The notes beneath the pieces were generated by a model that worked only from the letters and a program-made list of their open reading frames with translations, was not told where the DNA came from and ran no database searches. Positions 56,479-64,000 of a stretch of DNA of 64,000 nucleotides are shown here, piece after piece (position 1 is the first letter of the stretch; the number at the start of each line of letters is the position of its first letter). This DNA is from Planctomycetota bacterium. Its GTDB lineage: Bacteria; Planctomycetota; UBA1135; UBA2386. The DNA lies in assembly GCA_028281765.1 (NCBI GenBank), contig JANQJF010000087.1:202436-266435 (forward strand), read 5' to 3'. The position numbers and the translations under genes were made by a program.

Positions 56479-57552
56479 CTAGCTCGCGCTGATGTGCACG
56501 CGATCCAGCTGCGACTTCAGGCGAGACATCACGTTGCTGTGGATCTGGCAGACGCGCGATTCCGTGAGCTCCATGATCTCACCGATCTCCCGCATCGTCA
56601 GGCCCTCGTAGTAATACATGATGATGATCAGGCGCTCCTTCTTGGTGAGGTTGCGCGTGATGGCCTCGAGGACGTCCTTCTGCTGCATCGACTGGATCGG
56701 GTCGACGCCCTTCTTGTCCGCGAGGATCTCGACCTTCTCCATCTCCTTGTCGTCGTCGCCGTCGTCCCACTTTTCCGACAGCGAGAAGATTGCCTTCGCG
56801 TTCGCTTCGGTCTTGGTCGCCTCGAATTCCTTGAGGCTCATGCCCATCTCTTCGGCGATCTCGAACGTGTTCGGGTCACGGCCCAGTTCCCCTTCGAGCT
56901 TGCGGAGGGTCTTCTCGAGGCGGTGCGCCTTGAGGCGGACCAGGCGCGGGACCCAGTCCTGCGAGCGAAGCTCATCGAGGATCGAACCGCGGATCCGGGT
57001 CGTGCAGTAGGTCTTGAACTTGATGCCGCGGCTGAGGTCGAAGCCGTCGATCGCATCCATCAGGCCGAACACGCCCGCGCTCTGCAGGTCGTCGAGTTCG
57101 ATCGACTTCGGCAGGGTCTGCAGCAGGCGCTCGGCGATCATGCGCACGAGCGGCAGGTGCAGTTCTAGGAGCACGTCGCGGAGGTTGACGTCCTTCGTGC
57201 GCTTGTAGGTCTTCCAGACGTGCTGGAGCTCGGCGTCCGAGATCTTCGCGAGGGTGCGGCGGGCGGGGGCAGCCGGCGCGGGCGCCACGGCAGCGACCTT
57301 CTTCGGCGTGACCTTGCGCTTGGTCGTCGTCTTCGCCGTCGACTTGGCAGCGGCCGACTTGGCCGTCGTCGCCTTCGTCGCGGAGGCGGCGGACTTGCGA
57401 CGGACCGGGGTCTTCGTCGCGGTCTTGGTGGCAGTCTTGGTGCTGCGCGGTCCCTTGGCGCGAGAAGTGCCGCTACGAGCAGACGAGCGGGACGACGTCG
57501 TGGAGCGCGGGGAACGGGAGACAGTCGAACGGGCAGCAGAAGACCGAGCCAT
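56479..57552 (-). CDS. FliA/WhiG-type sigma factor with histone-H1-like N-terminal tail
   Basis: 357 residues. Residues 1 to about 95 are a basic, low-complexity tail of Lys/Arg/Ala/Ser/Thr with KTATKTATKTP and KRKVTPKKV stretches like histone H1 or HctB tails. Then come sigma regions 2 (LHLPLVRMIAERLLQ, DLQSAGVFGLMDAIDGFDLSRGIKFKTYCTTRIRGSILDELR), 3 (GELGRDPNTFEIAEEMGMSLKEF) and 4 (LTKKERLIIIMYYYEGLTMREIGEIMELTESRVCQIHSNVM). AGAGG 9 bases before the ATG supports translation of the tail. It follows a c-di-GMP riboswitch. Confidence 0.9.
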   Translation of the reverse strand: MARSSAARSTVSRSPRSTTSSRSSARSGTSRAKGPRSTKTATKTATKTPVRRKSAASATKATTAKSAAAKSTAKTTTKRKVTPKKVAAVAPAPAAPARRTLAKISDAELQHVWKTYKRTKDVNLRDVLLELHLPLVRMIAERLLQTLPKSIELDDLQSAGVFGLMDAIDGFDLSRGIKFKTYCTTRIRGSILDELRSQDWVPRLVRLKAHRLEKTLRKLEGELGRDPNTFEIAEEMGMSLKEFEATKTEANAKAIFSLSEKWDDGDDDKEMEKVEILADKKGVDPIQSMQQKDVLEAITRNLTKKERLIIIMYYYEGLTMREIGEIMELTESRVCQIHSNVMSRLKSQLDRVHISAS

Positions 57553-57623
57553 GGTTGAAAACCTCTGGAGTGAAGGATTGGTAGACGAACTTCCCGTCCA
57601 CCAAGGTCCTAAGGCTCCGTTTC

Positions 57624-57654
57624 CATGCCCTTCACTCGGGCTCGGCCGGGCATG
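57624..57654 (-). promoter_or_regulatory. Hairpin candidate in the riboswitch expression platform
   Basis: CATGCCC (minus, 57654-57648) and GGGCATG (57630-57624) form a perfect 7-bp inverted repeat around a 17-base loop. It lies between the c-di-GMP aptamer and the sigma gene. A short reading frame of 14 codons starts in it (57653) and ends at 57609. Confidence 0.35.
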
Positions 57655-57684
57655 TGCGTGCTCTTCCAGAGCGTGCTGCCCTCA

Positions 57685-57780
57685 CTTCATTTCGGAAACC
57701 GGCTGCCGTTGCGATCGTGTCGCGGTAGGCCCTTGGCTTTGCGTCGCCATCTTTCGATGGCTTTGCCTTTGTCGAGAAGC
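57685..57780 (-). ncRNA. Cyclic-di-GMP-I (GEMM) riboswitch aptamer
   Basis: On the minus strand the leader reads AAAGGCAAAGCC, AUC, GAAA tetraloop, GAUGGC, GACGCAAAGCC, then GGGCCUA, a variable part, CGGCAGCCGGUUUCCG and a closing P1 strand. These are the conserved elements of the GEMM-I class: the GNRA tetraloop and its receptor, the GACGCAAAGCC core and the second GGxAGCCGG helix. The aptamer ends about 130 bases before the ATG of the histone-tailed sigma gene. It should sense c-di-GMP and control that operon; the switch direction cannot be read. Confidence 0.92.
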
Positions 57781-57991
57781 TCTCTTGTCAGGAGAAAGAT
57801 CTGCGGGGCAGTGGGGACCTGCCCAGCAACAAGTCATCGGACGATACCCCCGAGATCTTTAGCGTAACTGCGCATTTTTCTCGGAACGGGTCTCGTCGAG
57901 TGAATCGCGGGGGTTCGCCCGGGTCGGACGCCTCAGGTGATTCCACCAGCCCTTGGGTTGCGATGATCGCTGTACCCCAACGGGTGGGGAT
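57781..57991 (-). other. Intergenic leader upstream of the riboswitch
   Basis: About 210 bases between the ECF stop and the riboswitch hold no credible gene. The promoter of the sigma operon should be here, but no clear -35/-10 or sigma-54 element was found. A 5-bp CCCCA/TGGGG hairpin at 57975-57989, just after the ECF stop, may be a weak terminator. Confidence 0.4.
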
Positions 57992-58582
57992 TCAGGCGTC
58001 GCCTTCCAGTCGCTCGATCTCCATGCACAGGCGAGCGCGGGCGCGCGACAGCAGCATGCGCGTGGCCGTCGGAGTCCGGCCCGTGGCCTTGGCGATCTCC
58101 TGGTGATCGAGTCCGTCGACGACCTTCATGAGGATCACTTCGCGGTAGTGCTCGGGCAAATTGTCGAGTGCGTGACTCACGGTCAGCATGTCTTCGGCCT
58201 TCCGGAGCTCGATGCTCGGTGTCGCGTTGTCGCTCGGCTCCTTGGCACGGCCGATCTCCGAAGTGCGGCTCGGGTCCTTGCGGCGCTGCGCGCTGAAGTA
58301 GCGGACCTTGCGCTTCACGTGGTGTTCGAGGATCGAGCCGACCCATGCCACGAAGGTCTTCTCGTCCTTGCCTTCGAATTCTCCGATCGAGCGCATGACT
58401 TCGAGATACGTGCTCTGCAGCACGTCGGACGCCCGCGTCTTCGCGCGGAGTCGACCGCCCAGACGCGCGGCCGACATGCGGCGCAATCGCTCTTGGCAAC
58501 TCTCGAGCAAGCGGTTGAGCGCCTCGCGATCACCGGCGCGAGCGGCGTCCAACAGCGTCCGGATGTCTTCGTCGCGAGGCAT
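57992..58582 (-). CDS. ECF sigma factor (planctomycete kinase-linked type)
   Basis: 196 residues. N-terminal DIRTLLDAARAGDREALNRLLESCQERLRRMSAARL, region 2 TRASDVLQSTYLEVMRSIGEFEG and region 4 LPEHYREVILMKVVDGLDHQEIAKATGRTPTATRMLLSRARARL match the ECF factors common in Planctomycetota that are paired with Ser/Thr kinases. No anti-sigma gene is adjacent. A kinase lies across the divergent gap, as expected for that type. Confidence 0.9.
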   Translation of the reverse strand: MPRDEDIRTLLDAARAGDREALNRLLESCQERLRRMSAARLGGRLRAKTRASDVLQSTYLEVMRSIGEFEGKDEKTFVAWVGSILEHHVKRKVRYFSAQRRKDPSRTSEIGRAKEPSDNATPSIELRKAEDMLTVSHALDNLPEHYREVILMKVVDGLDHQEIAKATGRTPTATRMLLSRARARLCMEIERLEGDA

Positions 58583-58719
58583 GGATTCGAGCGACCGAAA
58601 CCGCCGCGCGCGGGGCGAGCGCGCGAAGTCGACAATTCTGCGAGAATCGGCGTTGCATCCTCCGCGTCCGGTGCCCCTCGCGCAAGACGTCTGACCGATC
58701 CCGACTCTGGAGACCCCGA

Positions 58720-59829
58720 ATGCTCACCCGATGGCTTTGCACCCTGACACTTCCCCTGCTCGTGGCGCCGGCCGCTGCCCAGATCCCGACGTTCGAGTTG
58801 GTTGAAACCGATCCGTACAGCGAAGAGGTGGCGCCGTTCGAGCCGGAGGAATACCGCGAGGTGAAAGCCGCCGCAGTTCGCATGAGCGCGATGCCGGGCC
58901 AGTGGGTGCTCTTGGCTACCCAAGTATTCGTTCCCACACACGCCGACGTGAGTGCCGTCGAGAATCTCTCGATCAAGAAGACCCAGTGGTGGACGGCGCA
59001 GGAACTCGAAGACCTACTCGCGCCGACGGTCGGCGCTGTCGTGAACGCGGTCGATTCGACCGCCGGTCTCAACCCGACCAGTCTGCCGACCAACTCGAAT
59101 GCCGAGCTCTTCATCGAGCCCGAACGGCTCCGGGATCTGATCGAACTCGGTTCCGCCAATGGCTACGGCGGGTTCGCGACGTTCGCACAGCCGGGGGACG
59201 CCAATTCGACGCAGTACTGGCAAACCCAACCACAGACTGGATGGTCGACGACGACGCTGAAGCACTGGTCGCTCGTTTCGTCTCCTTCGCCGACGAGTCC
59301 CGGCATTCCGAGGATGGCGATGAAAGCACTGATGGAGCTCACGCTTTACCAACAGATCCCGAACGCGACGCAGCTCATCGACAGCGTGGACTACGCCATC
59401 TTGATCGCGGAGGGGATGTACCTCGCGATGCAGGCGATCGTGATCACGCCGCCGACGCAGAACAACCCGCTCCTCGTCGACATCAGTCCGGTCATGACGA
59501 CGGGGAACATGACTCTGACTCCGGACGACCCGCCGTGGCCGATGGAGGACGGCGAGATCATCAACCCGATTCTGATGGTGCAAGCCGGCACGACGATCCA
59601 GCTGGACGCCACCGGTGGAACCGCTGGAATGATCGCCGACTTCTCTCCGGTTCCCGAGGCGGGGCAGGTGCCCGAGTTCTTGAGTCCGGTCCCGGCCTAC
59701 CACGTGGACTTCGCGCGCATCTCGCTGACGCTACCCGCACCGATGCCCGTGGGACCGGTCTGGATCCGTCTCACGAACGCGATGGGCGGGTCCACGATCG
59801 CCACACATGTCCGAATCGTCGCGCACTGA
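58720..59829 (+). CDS. Secreted protein encoded upstream of a Ser/Thr kinase
   Basis: 369 residues with a signal peptide (MLTRWLCTLTLPLLVAPAAAQ). The mature part is mixed alpha/beta in the first two thirds and ends in a beta domain (GTTIQLDATGGTAGMIADFSPVPEAG ... GPVWIRLTNAMGGSTIATHVRI) seen in exported planctomycete proteins. Its last 23 bases overlap the kinase start. I do not recognise the rest; as it is exported it could be a signal or target in the kinase pathway. Confidence 0.74.
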   Translation: MLTRWLCTLTLPLLVAPAAAQIPTFELVETDPYSEEVAPFEPEEYREVKAAAVRMSAMPGQWVLLATQVFVPTHADVSAVENLSIKKTQWWTAQELEDLLAPTVGAVVNAVDSTAGLNPTSLPTNSNAELFIEPERLRDLIELGSANGYGGFATFAQPGDANSTQYWQTQPQTGWSTTTLKHWSLVSSPSPTSPGIPRMAMKALMELTLYQQIPNATQLIDSVDYAILIAEGMYLAMQAIVITPPTQNNPLLVDISPVMTTGNMTLTPDDPPWPMEDGEIINPILMVQAGTTIQLDATGGTAGMIADFSPVPEAGQVPEFLSPVPAYHVDFARISLTLPAPMPVGPVWIRLTNAMGGSTIATHVRIVAH

Positions 59830-62491
59830 CCGATACACCGATCGCGTCGAGTCGGTCCTCGCGGAGTACTACGATGCGCTCGAGGTCGGGGAGACGCCCG
59901 ATCTCGACGCCCTCTGCGGCGGTGACGAGAAGCTGCTGGCCGCGGTGACGCGGCTGGTTCGTCGGGAGTCCGAACTCGAAGCGACTCTGTCGGCGACGGT
60001 GGAGCCTCAGCTCCCTCCGGTCGATGGCAGGCAGCCCGCGAGTTTCGGCGAGTTCGAAGTGCGGGAACTCCTGGGCGAGGGTGGTGCCGGCCTCGTGTAT
60101 CGAGCGTACGACCGTTCGCTCGAACGGGAGGTCGCGCTGAAGGTGCTGCGCCCCGAGCGGCGCGACGAGCGGCATCGACTGCGTTTCCGGCAGGAGGCCG
60201 CGATCACGGCGGCGCTCGAGCATCCGGCCATCGTGCCGATCTACGCGGTCGGGGAGGAGCAGGGGCTCGGCTACATGGCGATGAAGCTGCTGTCGGGCCC
60301 GGCCCTCCATCAGCTTCCGGACAGACTCTCGCCGATCCGCACGGCGGAGCTCGGCGCGCGGATCGCGGATGCGCTGCACGAAGCGCACCGCGCCGGCGTG
60401 GTTCACCGGGACGTCAAGCCGAGCAACGTCATCCTGGATGGCGAGACGCCGTACATCCTCGACTTCGGGCTGGCGCGAGCATCCGGCAATCCGACGCTGA
60501 CGCAAGAAGGTGCGGTGCCGGGGACGCTCGCGTACATGTCGCCCGAACAGCTCCGCGGGCGTGGTGACCTCGGGCCGTCGACGGACGTGTATTCCCTTGG
60601 CGCGACGCTGTACGAAGCCATCTCCGGCAAGCCGCCGTTCGACACCGAACCGACGCGGCTGATGCGCGAGATCTGCGAGGCGGATCCCGCGCCGCTCGGC
60701 TTGTCGGGCTCCGACGTCGATCTCGACACGATCATTCGCCGTGCGATGGAGAAAGATCCTCGCCGACGCTTTGCGGACGCGGCGGAGATGGCAGCGGAAC
60801 TGCGGCGCTTTGCGCGGGGTCAATCGATCCAGTCCCGGCCGCCGGGATTCACGAGCCGAACCGTGCGTTTCGTGCGGCGGCATCGCGTCACTTCGTTGCT
60901 GTCGGGTCTCATCGTTCTCACGTTCGTCGTGTCCGGTTCGGTGCACTTGGCGCGCGAGGCGCGGGCGCGCGAGGCCGTGCGCATGCGATGCGATGCGATC
61001 GACAGCGCGCTCGGTCGCGGCGAGATGGTGGTCGCGGGGCGCATGCTGGAGTCGCTGGAGCGCGAAGGGCGAGGCGAAGCGCGAGTCCTCGAGCTGCGCT
61101 CGTCCGTCGATGCGCGATTCGCTCTCGACGACCTGCTGCGCGCGGTGCTGTGGCGTCGTGACGATCTGCGGGACTCCGAGCGCATCGCGGTCGTTCTGGG
61201 CGAGGTCGATCGGACCGGTGCCGCTAGGATCCGGCGGCCCATTCCGGACTTGGCGCTCGGAATCCTCGAAGGACTCGCTGACGAGCACGACGCCGCGCGC
61301 GATCGAGTCGAAGCCGTCGAGGCGGAGTTCGGGCGCATGCGGGCGACCGTCGCGATTCGTGCCTGGCTCGACGGAGACGACCCGGCCGCGGCGCTCGCGT
61401 CGGGGCAGTTCGAGCCGGGAATCGTCGAAGACGCGATGGACCGCGTGCTCGCCGCGCGCGTCCTCTGGATCACCGATGGACCACCCGAGGCCCAGCGGAA
61501 GCAGGTGCTCGCCGCGGTCCGTGCCGACGAGTCGGACATCCACGTGCGCCACGCGCTCGGGTTCGCCCTGCACGAGGCGGGCAACTATCTCGGCGCTCTC
61601 GCCGCGTTCGACGCGGTTGCGGCGCGCCCCTCGCTGCACCGGAACATCGCGCGATGCAGCCTCGCGAACGTCGAGTTCTCGCGTGGCGACCTCGATGCGG
61701 CGCTGGCTCGGATCGACGCGATCGAGCCAGATGGCGACGACGCGGTCGAGTACCGCTGCGCGCTTATCCGACTCTCGGTTCAGTATCAGCGTGGTGACGA
61801 CTCGTTCGGCGGCGCTCTCACGGAGGCTCGCGACCGGTGGCCGAATCGAGCCGGACTCCGACGCCTGCACGCGACGCGGCTGGAGCAAGACGAGGAATGG
61901 ACGGACGCGATCTCTCTGCTCGCGGAGCTCGTGGATTCGGCCGCGAGGCCGAGCGATCGTCGGCGCGCGCGCATGGACTGGATCCGTGTGCGCATGAAGC
62001 AGCTGGTCCAGAAGCCGGAAGCGCCTGCATCGCGGAAGCTCCAGGCCGATGCGCGGGAGCTCGAGAGCGATGCGCATGCGGCTGCAGACGCGGAGGTCGA
62101 AGCGTTCGCGATCTACGTCTGCGGCGTGCTGCTCGGGGCCGGCGAATCGCTGCAGATTTTGCGTGAGGCGATCCGGCTCGACCCTCGGCTCTATCCTGCG
62201 CGGAACGCGCTCGCGCACCGGCTCCTATTGAGCCGGGGTGGTGACGTCGACGAACCCGATGCGTTGCAGGACGCGCTCGAGCAAACGCGGTTCGTGATCG
62301 ACAGCGAAGGATTCCAGGCCGGGGGTGCGCACCCGAGTGAAGTCGCCATGGCGCTTCGCATCCACGCTACCGTCGCGAACTCGCTCCAGGCTTGGGACGA
62401 CCTGCTGTTCTCGGCGCAGCGATTGGTCGACAGTGGGGTGACCGGTGCGCAGCAGTATGTCGATGTCGCGCGGCGCGCGCTCGGTCGATAG
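59807..62491 (+). CDS. Membrane Ser/Thr protein kinase with TPR-like exported domain
   Basis: 894 residues. Residues about 82-345 are a complete kinase: LLGEGGAGLVYRAYD loop, Lys in EVALKVLRP, HRDVKPSNVILD catalytic loop, LDFGLA and the APE-equivalent SPEQL. A membrane helix at about 364-384 (SLLSGLIVLTFVVSGSVHLA) is followed by an exported helical region of roughly 500 residues with TPR-like units. The N-terminal helical 60 residues occur in related planctomycete kinases. It pairs with the divergent ECF gene. Confidence 0.92.
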   Translation: MSESSRTDRYTDRVESVLAEYYDALEVGETPDLDALCGGDEKLLAAVTRLVRRESELEATLSATVEPQLPPVDGRQPASFGEFEVRELLGEGGAGLVYRAYDRSLEREVALKVLRPERRDERHRLRFRQEAAITAALEHPAIVPIYAVGEEQGLGYMAMKLLSGPALHQLPDRLSPIRTAELGARIADALHEAHRAGVVHRDVKPSNVILDGETPYILDFGLARASGNPTLTQEGAVPGTLAYMSPEQLRGRGDLGPSTDVYSLGATLYEAISGKPPFDTEPTRLMREICEADPAPLGLSGSDVDLDTIIRRAMEKDPRRRFADAAEMAAELRRFARGQSIQSRPPGFTSRTVRFVRRHRVTSLLSGLIVLTFVVSGSVHLAREARAREAVRMRCDAIDSALGRGEMVVAGRMLESLEREGRGEARVLELRSSVDARFALDDLLRAVLWRRDDLRDSERIAVVLGEVDRTGAARIRRPIPDLALGILEGLADEHDAARDRVEAVEAEFGRMRATVAIRAWLDGDDPAAALASGQFEPGIVEDAMDRVLAARVLWITDGPPEAQRKQVLAAVRADESDIHVRHALGFALHEAGNYLGALAAFDAVAARPSLHRNIARCSLANVEFSRGDLDAALARIDAIEPDGDDAVEYRCALIRLSVQYQRGDDSFGGALTEARDRWPNRAGLRRLHATRLEQDEEWTDAISLLAELVDSAARPSDRRRARMDWIRVRMKQLVQKPEAPASRKLQADARELESDAHAAADAEVEAFAIYVCGVLLGAGESLQILREAIRLDPRLYPARNALAHRLLLSRGGDVDEPDALQDALEQTRFVIDSEGFQAGGAHPSEVAMALRIHATVANSLQAWDDLLFSAQRLVDSGVTGAQQYVDVARRALGR

Positions 62492-62499
62492 CGCGCCGC
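62470..62499. terminator. Hairpin at a convergent gene junction
   Basis: GCGGCGCGC (62470-62478) and GCGCGCCGC (62491-62499) form a 9-bp stem with a 12-base loop that contains the kinase stop codon. The lipoprotein gene ends 14 bases further on the other strand, so it may act on both. There is no T-run. Confidence 0.3.
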
Positions 62500-62512
62500 C
62501 GTGTCCGGTGGC

Positions 62513-63460
62513 CTATCCCCCAGCGCTGCGGCTGAGGTATACCCTGAGCTTTTCACAGCTCCAGAACTCCCCGGACGTCGCGCAGGGCTGGCCGCCGCCG
62601 CCCACCGTCGCCTGGTCGCTGCACGACTCCTCGGCCTTCTCGAGTTCCCGGTAGCCGTTCTCCGCGAAGATTCCGGCCGAGTTCATGAAGGTGTCACGGT
62701 CGTCGCCGGTGCGCGTCTGCGCGTAGCGGTAGTTGACCTCGGCGGTGTAGAACGCCACGAGCGCCTGCATGATGTAGACGTCACGGATGCAGAACGCCGA
62801 CGAGTTCTGCGCGACGTGCGTCGGCGCTTCGGCGATCGCGTCGTCGGTGGAGTAGACGAAGTCGATCTCGCCGTCTTGCTCGGCGACTTCCAGCACGCGT
62901 CGGAGGGTGGACTTACGCGGTCCCTCGTAGCGGAGCCCGCTGCCTGATCCGTCATCGCTGCCGCCGCCACCCGGCGCCGCGGACGCACGTAGCATCACTT
63001 TGCCGCCGAACTTCTCGGTCGACGGGAGCTCCGGCGAGTTCGCGTCCCCCATCCACTCCATGTGCAGTCTGCCGTCGGTCAGGCTCAGCACCAGCCGCGC
63101 GCTGAAGTCCGCGCGCTGTCCGGCCGAATCCTCGAACGTGCCCGAGATCGCGGACGTCGTGCCCCGCCCGGTGATGCGCACGGGATCCTGGACTTCCAGC
63201 ATGTTGCCGGTCGCTTGGGCCTCGAACTCGAGGGTCACGCCGCTGATCGTGACGGTTCCGGAGTTCAGCGTGAGCGCGGAGTCCGGGGTCGCCGGGCCGA
63301 GCGACTCCAGGCGCCCCTCGTCGATCGAAAACGTGCCACCGTTTTGCACGGTCGGCGTCGTCGTCGTGGAATCGCTGCCACCGCCGCCGCAGGCAGTCAG
63401 GGCGAGAAGGGACGCAGCGAGGGTGGCGCTACGGAGATACGGAGTAGGGTTGGGGTTCAT
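62513..63460 (-). CDS. Putative lipoprotein of unknown function
   Basis: 315 residues with a GAGGAGC ribosome site. The signal ends in lipobox LLALTACGGGGS, giving a lipidated Cys and a Gly/Ser linker. A first beta domain (about 40-165) and a helical C-terminal part with two or three Cys (CIRDVYIMQALVAFYTAEVNYRY, LEKAEESCSDQ) follow. I do not recognise a family. A Gly-rich stretch (APGGGGSDDGSGSG) separates the two parts. Confidence 0.76.
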   Translation of the reverse strand: MNPNPTPYLRSATLAASLLALTACGGGGSDSTTTTPTVQNGGTFSIDEGRLESLGPATPDSALTLNSGTVTISGVTLEFEAQATGNMLEVQDPVRITGRGTTSAISGTFEDSAGQRADFSARLVLSLTDGRLHMEWMGDANSPELPSTEKFGGKVMLRASAAPGGGGSDDGSGSGLRYEGPRKSTLRRVLEVAEQDGEIDFVYSTDDAIAEAPTHVAQNSSAFCIRDVYIMQALVAFYTAEVNYRYAQTRTGDDRDTFMNSAGIFAENGYRELEKAEESCSDQATVGGGGQPCATSGEFWSCEKLRVYLSRSAGG

Positions 63461-64000
63461 TCGATTTGCTCCTCACCCGGTCTTGGGTGGGGAGCGGAGT
63501 CCCTTACCGCTGCGGTCACGCTTTTTGGTTTGTGCCGAGTGTTCGGGCGGGGCGGGGCATGGGGCACGGGAAAGGGCACGGGCGGGCTACGGGTCACCAC
63601 CGCGCAGGCGCAAGCGCATGCGCAGGCGCACGCACGGGGTTGGGGGGCTGACGCGGGCGTTCCCGATTGCATGTGCGGCCCACAACAGGGTGTGGATGGG
63701 TTCGACCTTGAGAAGCTCGACGTGTGCACATGATCCAGGCCACGGAACGCAGGACTTCATGACTACCCCCCGAAGGGAATCTCCCGTGTTGCGCGTGCGC
63801 CTGCGCGGTGGTGACCCGTAGCCCGCCCGTGCCCGCTTCCCGTGACCCGTGCCCGACCCACCGAACGAGGGAAACCCGGGCCGCCCCGCTACCGCCCCGC
63901 GCCTCTAGGAGTCTGCGCCACGGGTAGCGAATCGATCGCCGATCCGGCTTCGAGATTGGCACGCGGCTATCTGACAACCGGTTGAGCCAAGGGACAGCGT
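63461..64000. other. Gene-free GC-rich end region
   Basis: No reading frame here has a credible start, ribosome site and protein pattern; those present are Arg/Ala/Gln-rich and mirror the repeats. The first 60 bases are the leader of the lipoprotein gene. The rest is dominated by the large inverted repeat and short G-rich repeats. Confidence 0.6.
63574..63834. repeat. Large inverted repeat: 44-bp arms, 173-nt spacer
   Basis: Left arm 63574-63617 and the reverse complement of right arm 63791-63834 match at 43 of 44 positions (A at 63613 is the only mismatch). The similarity continues outward for about 10 more bases with one gap (CACGGGAAAGGG against CACGGGAAGCGGG). The left arm also has direct GCGCAGGCGCA repeats on its inner side. 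The spacer holds no gene. The form suits a REPIN- or MITE-like non-autonomous element or a long RNA hairpin. Confidence 0.85.

Noticed and set aside
59771..62218. 815-codon minus-strand frame opposite the kinase
   Set aside because: The kinase on the plus strand has all catalytic motifs, and this frame only mirrors it.
63600..63640. CRISPR-like short repeats
   Set aside because: GCGCAGGCGCA copies are too short and have no regular spacers.
63457..63977. Small genes inside the end region
   Set aside because: The frames are products of the inverted and direct repeats and have no ribosome site or protein pattern.

Overview
The window is high-GC bacterial DNA, densely packed with genes on both strands. 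The lineage is inferred to be Planctomycetota, probably one of the flagellated, GC-rich lineages: many ECF sigma factors (two fused to exported domains), an ECF/Ser-Thr kinase locus, FG-GAP/VCBS repeat and carboxypeptidase-regulatory-like proteins, a DUF5989 protein, a tricorn-type protease and many 'AXAQ' signal peptides. No rRNA or marker gene is present to prove this.

1-19,000 is mixed: a truncated oligopeptidase B, an exported tricorn-like protease, a thioesterase/small-protein pair, a MarR regulator, an SCP2-like gene with a probable frameshift, two ECF sigma factors fused through a membrane segment to large exported regions (6830-9331 and 16614-18926), an FG-GAP/VCBS repeat protein, DUF5989, a lipoprotein and an ABC-2 transporter pair.

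19,015-33,194 is the flagellar rod/hook block. One minus-strand run goes fliK-flgD-flgE-flgF-flgG-flgA-flgH-flgI-flgJ-flgN-flgK-flgL-small coiled-coil gene-GNAT acetyltransferase, with many overlapping stop/start codons. A sigma-54-like promoter precedes fliK. A divergent flgM has a sigma-28-like promoter and a hairpin terminator.

33,360-41,713 is an accessory island: an exported TPR-CHAT (caspase-like) protein converging on a sigma/anti-sigma pair, with three tandem 16-bp repeats at the junction, then a protein with a DUF5010/glycoside-hydrolase-like N-terminus and YwqK/MORN-like repeats.

41,716-57,780 is the second flagellar block. It holds fliA with small membrane and lipoprotein genes including a CsgG/FlgO-like lipoprotein, an inserted secreted-protein gene, flhG, flhF, flhA, flhB, fliR, fliQ, fliP and fliO (with a consensus-matching sigma-54 promoter). 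Upstream lies a regulatory operon: a FliA/WhiG-type sigma factor with a histone-H1-like basic tail, an HDOD protein, a small protein and a CheX/receiver-like protein. A clear cyclic-di-GMP-I (GEMM) riboswitch lies in its leader. The inferred logic is that c-di-GMP controls the top sigma factor, sigma-54 drives export and hook genes, and FliA/FlgM controls late genes. fliF, fliG, fliM, fliN, fliE, fliH, fliI, flgB, flgC, motAB and flagellin are not here.

57,992-64,000 carries an ECF sigma factor divergent from a secreted protein overlapping a membrane Ser/Thr kinase, then a lipoprotein and a 0.5-kb non-coding end with a 44-bp inverted repeat around a 173-nt spacer.
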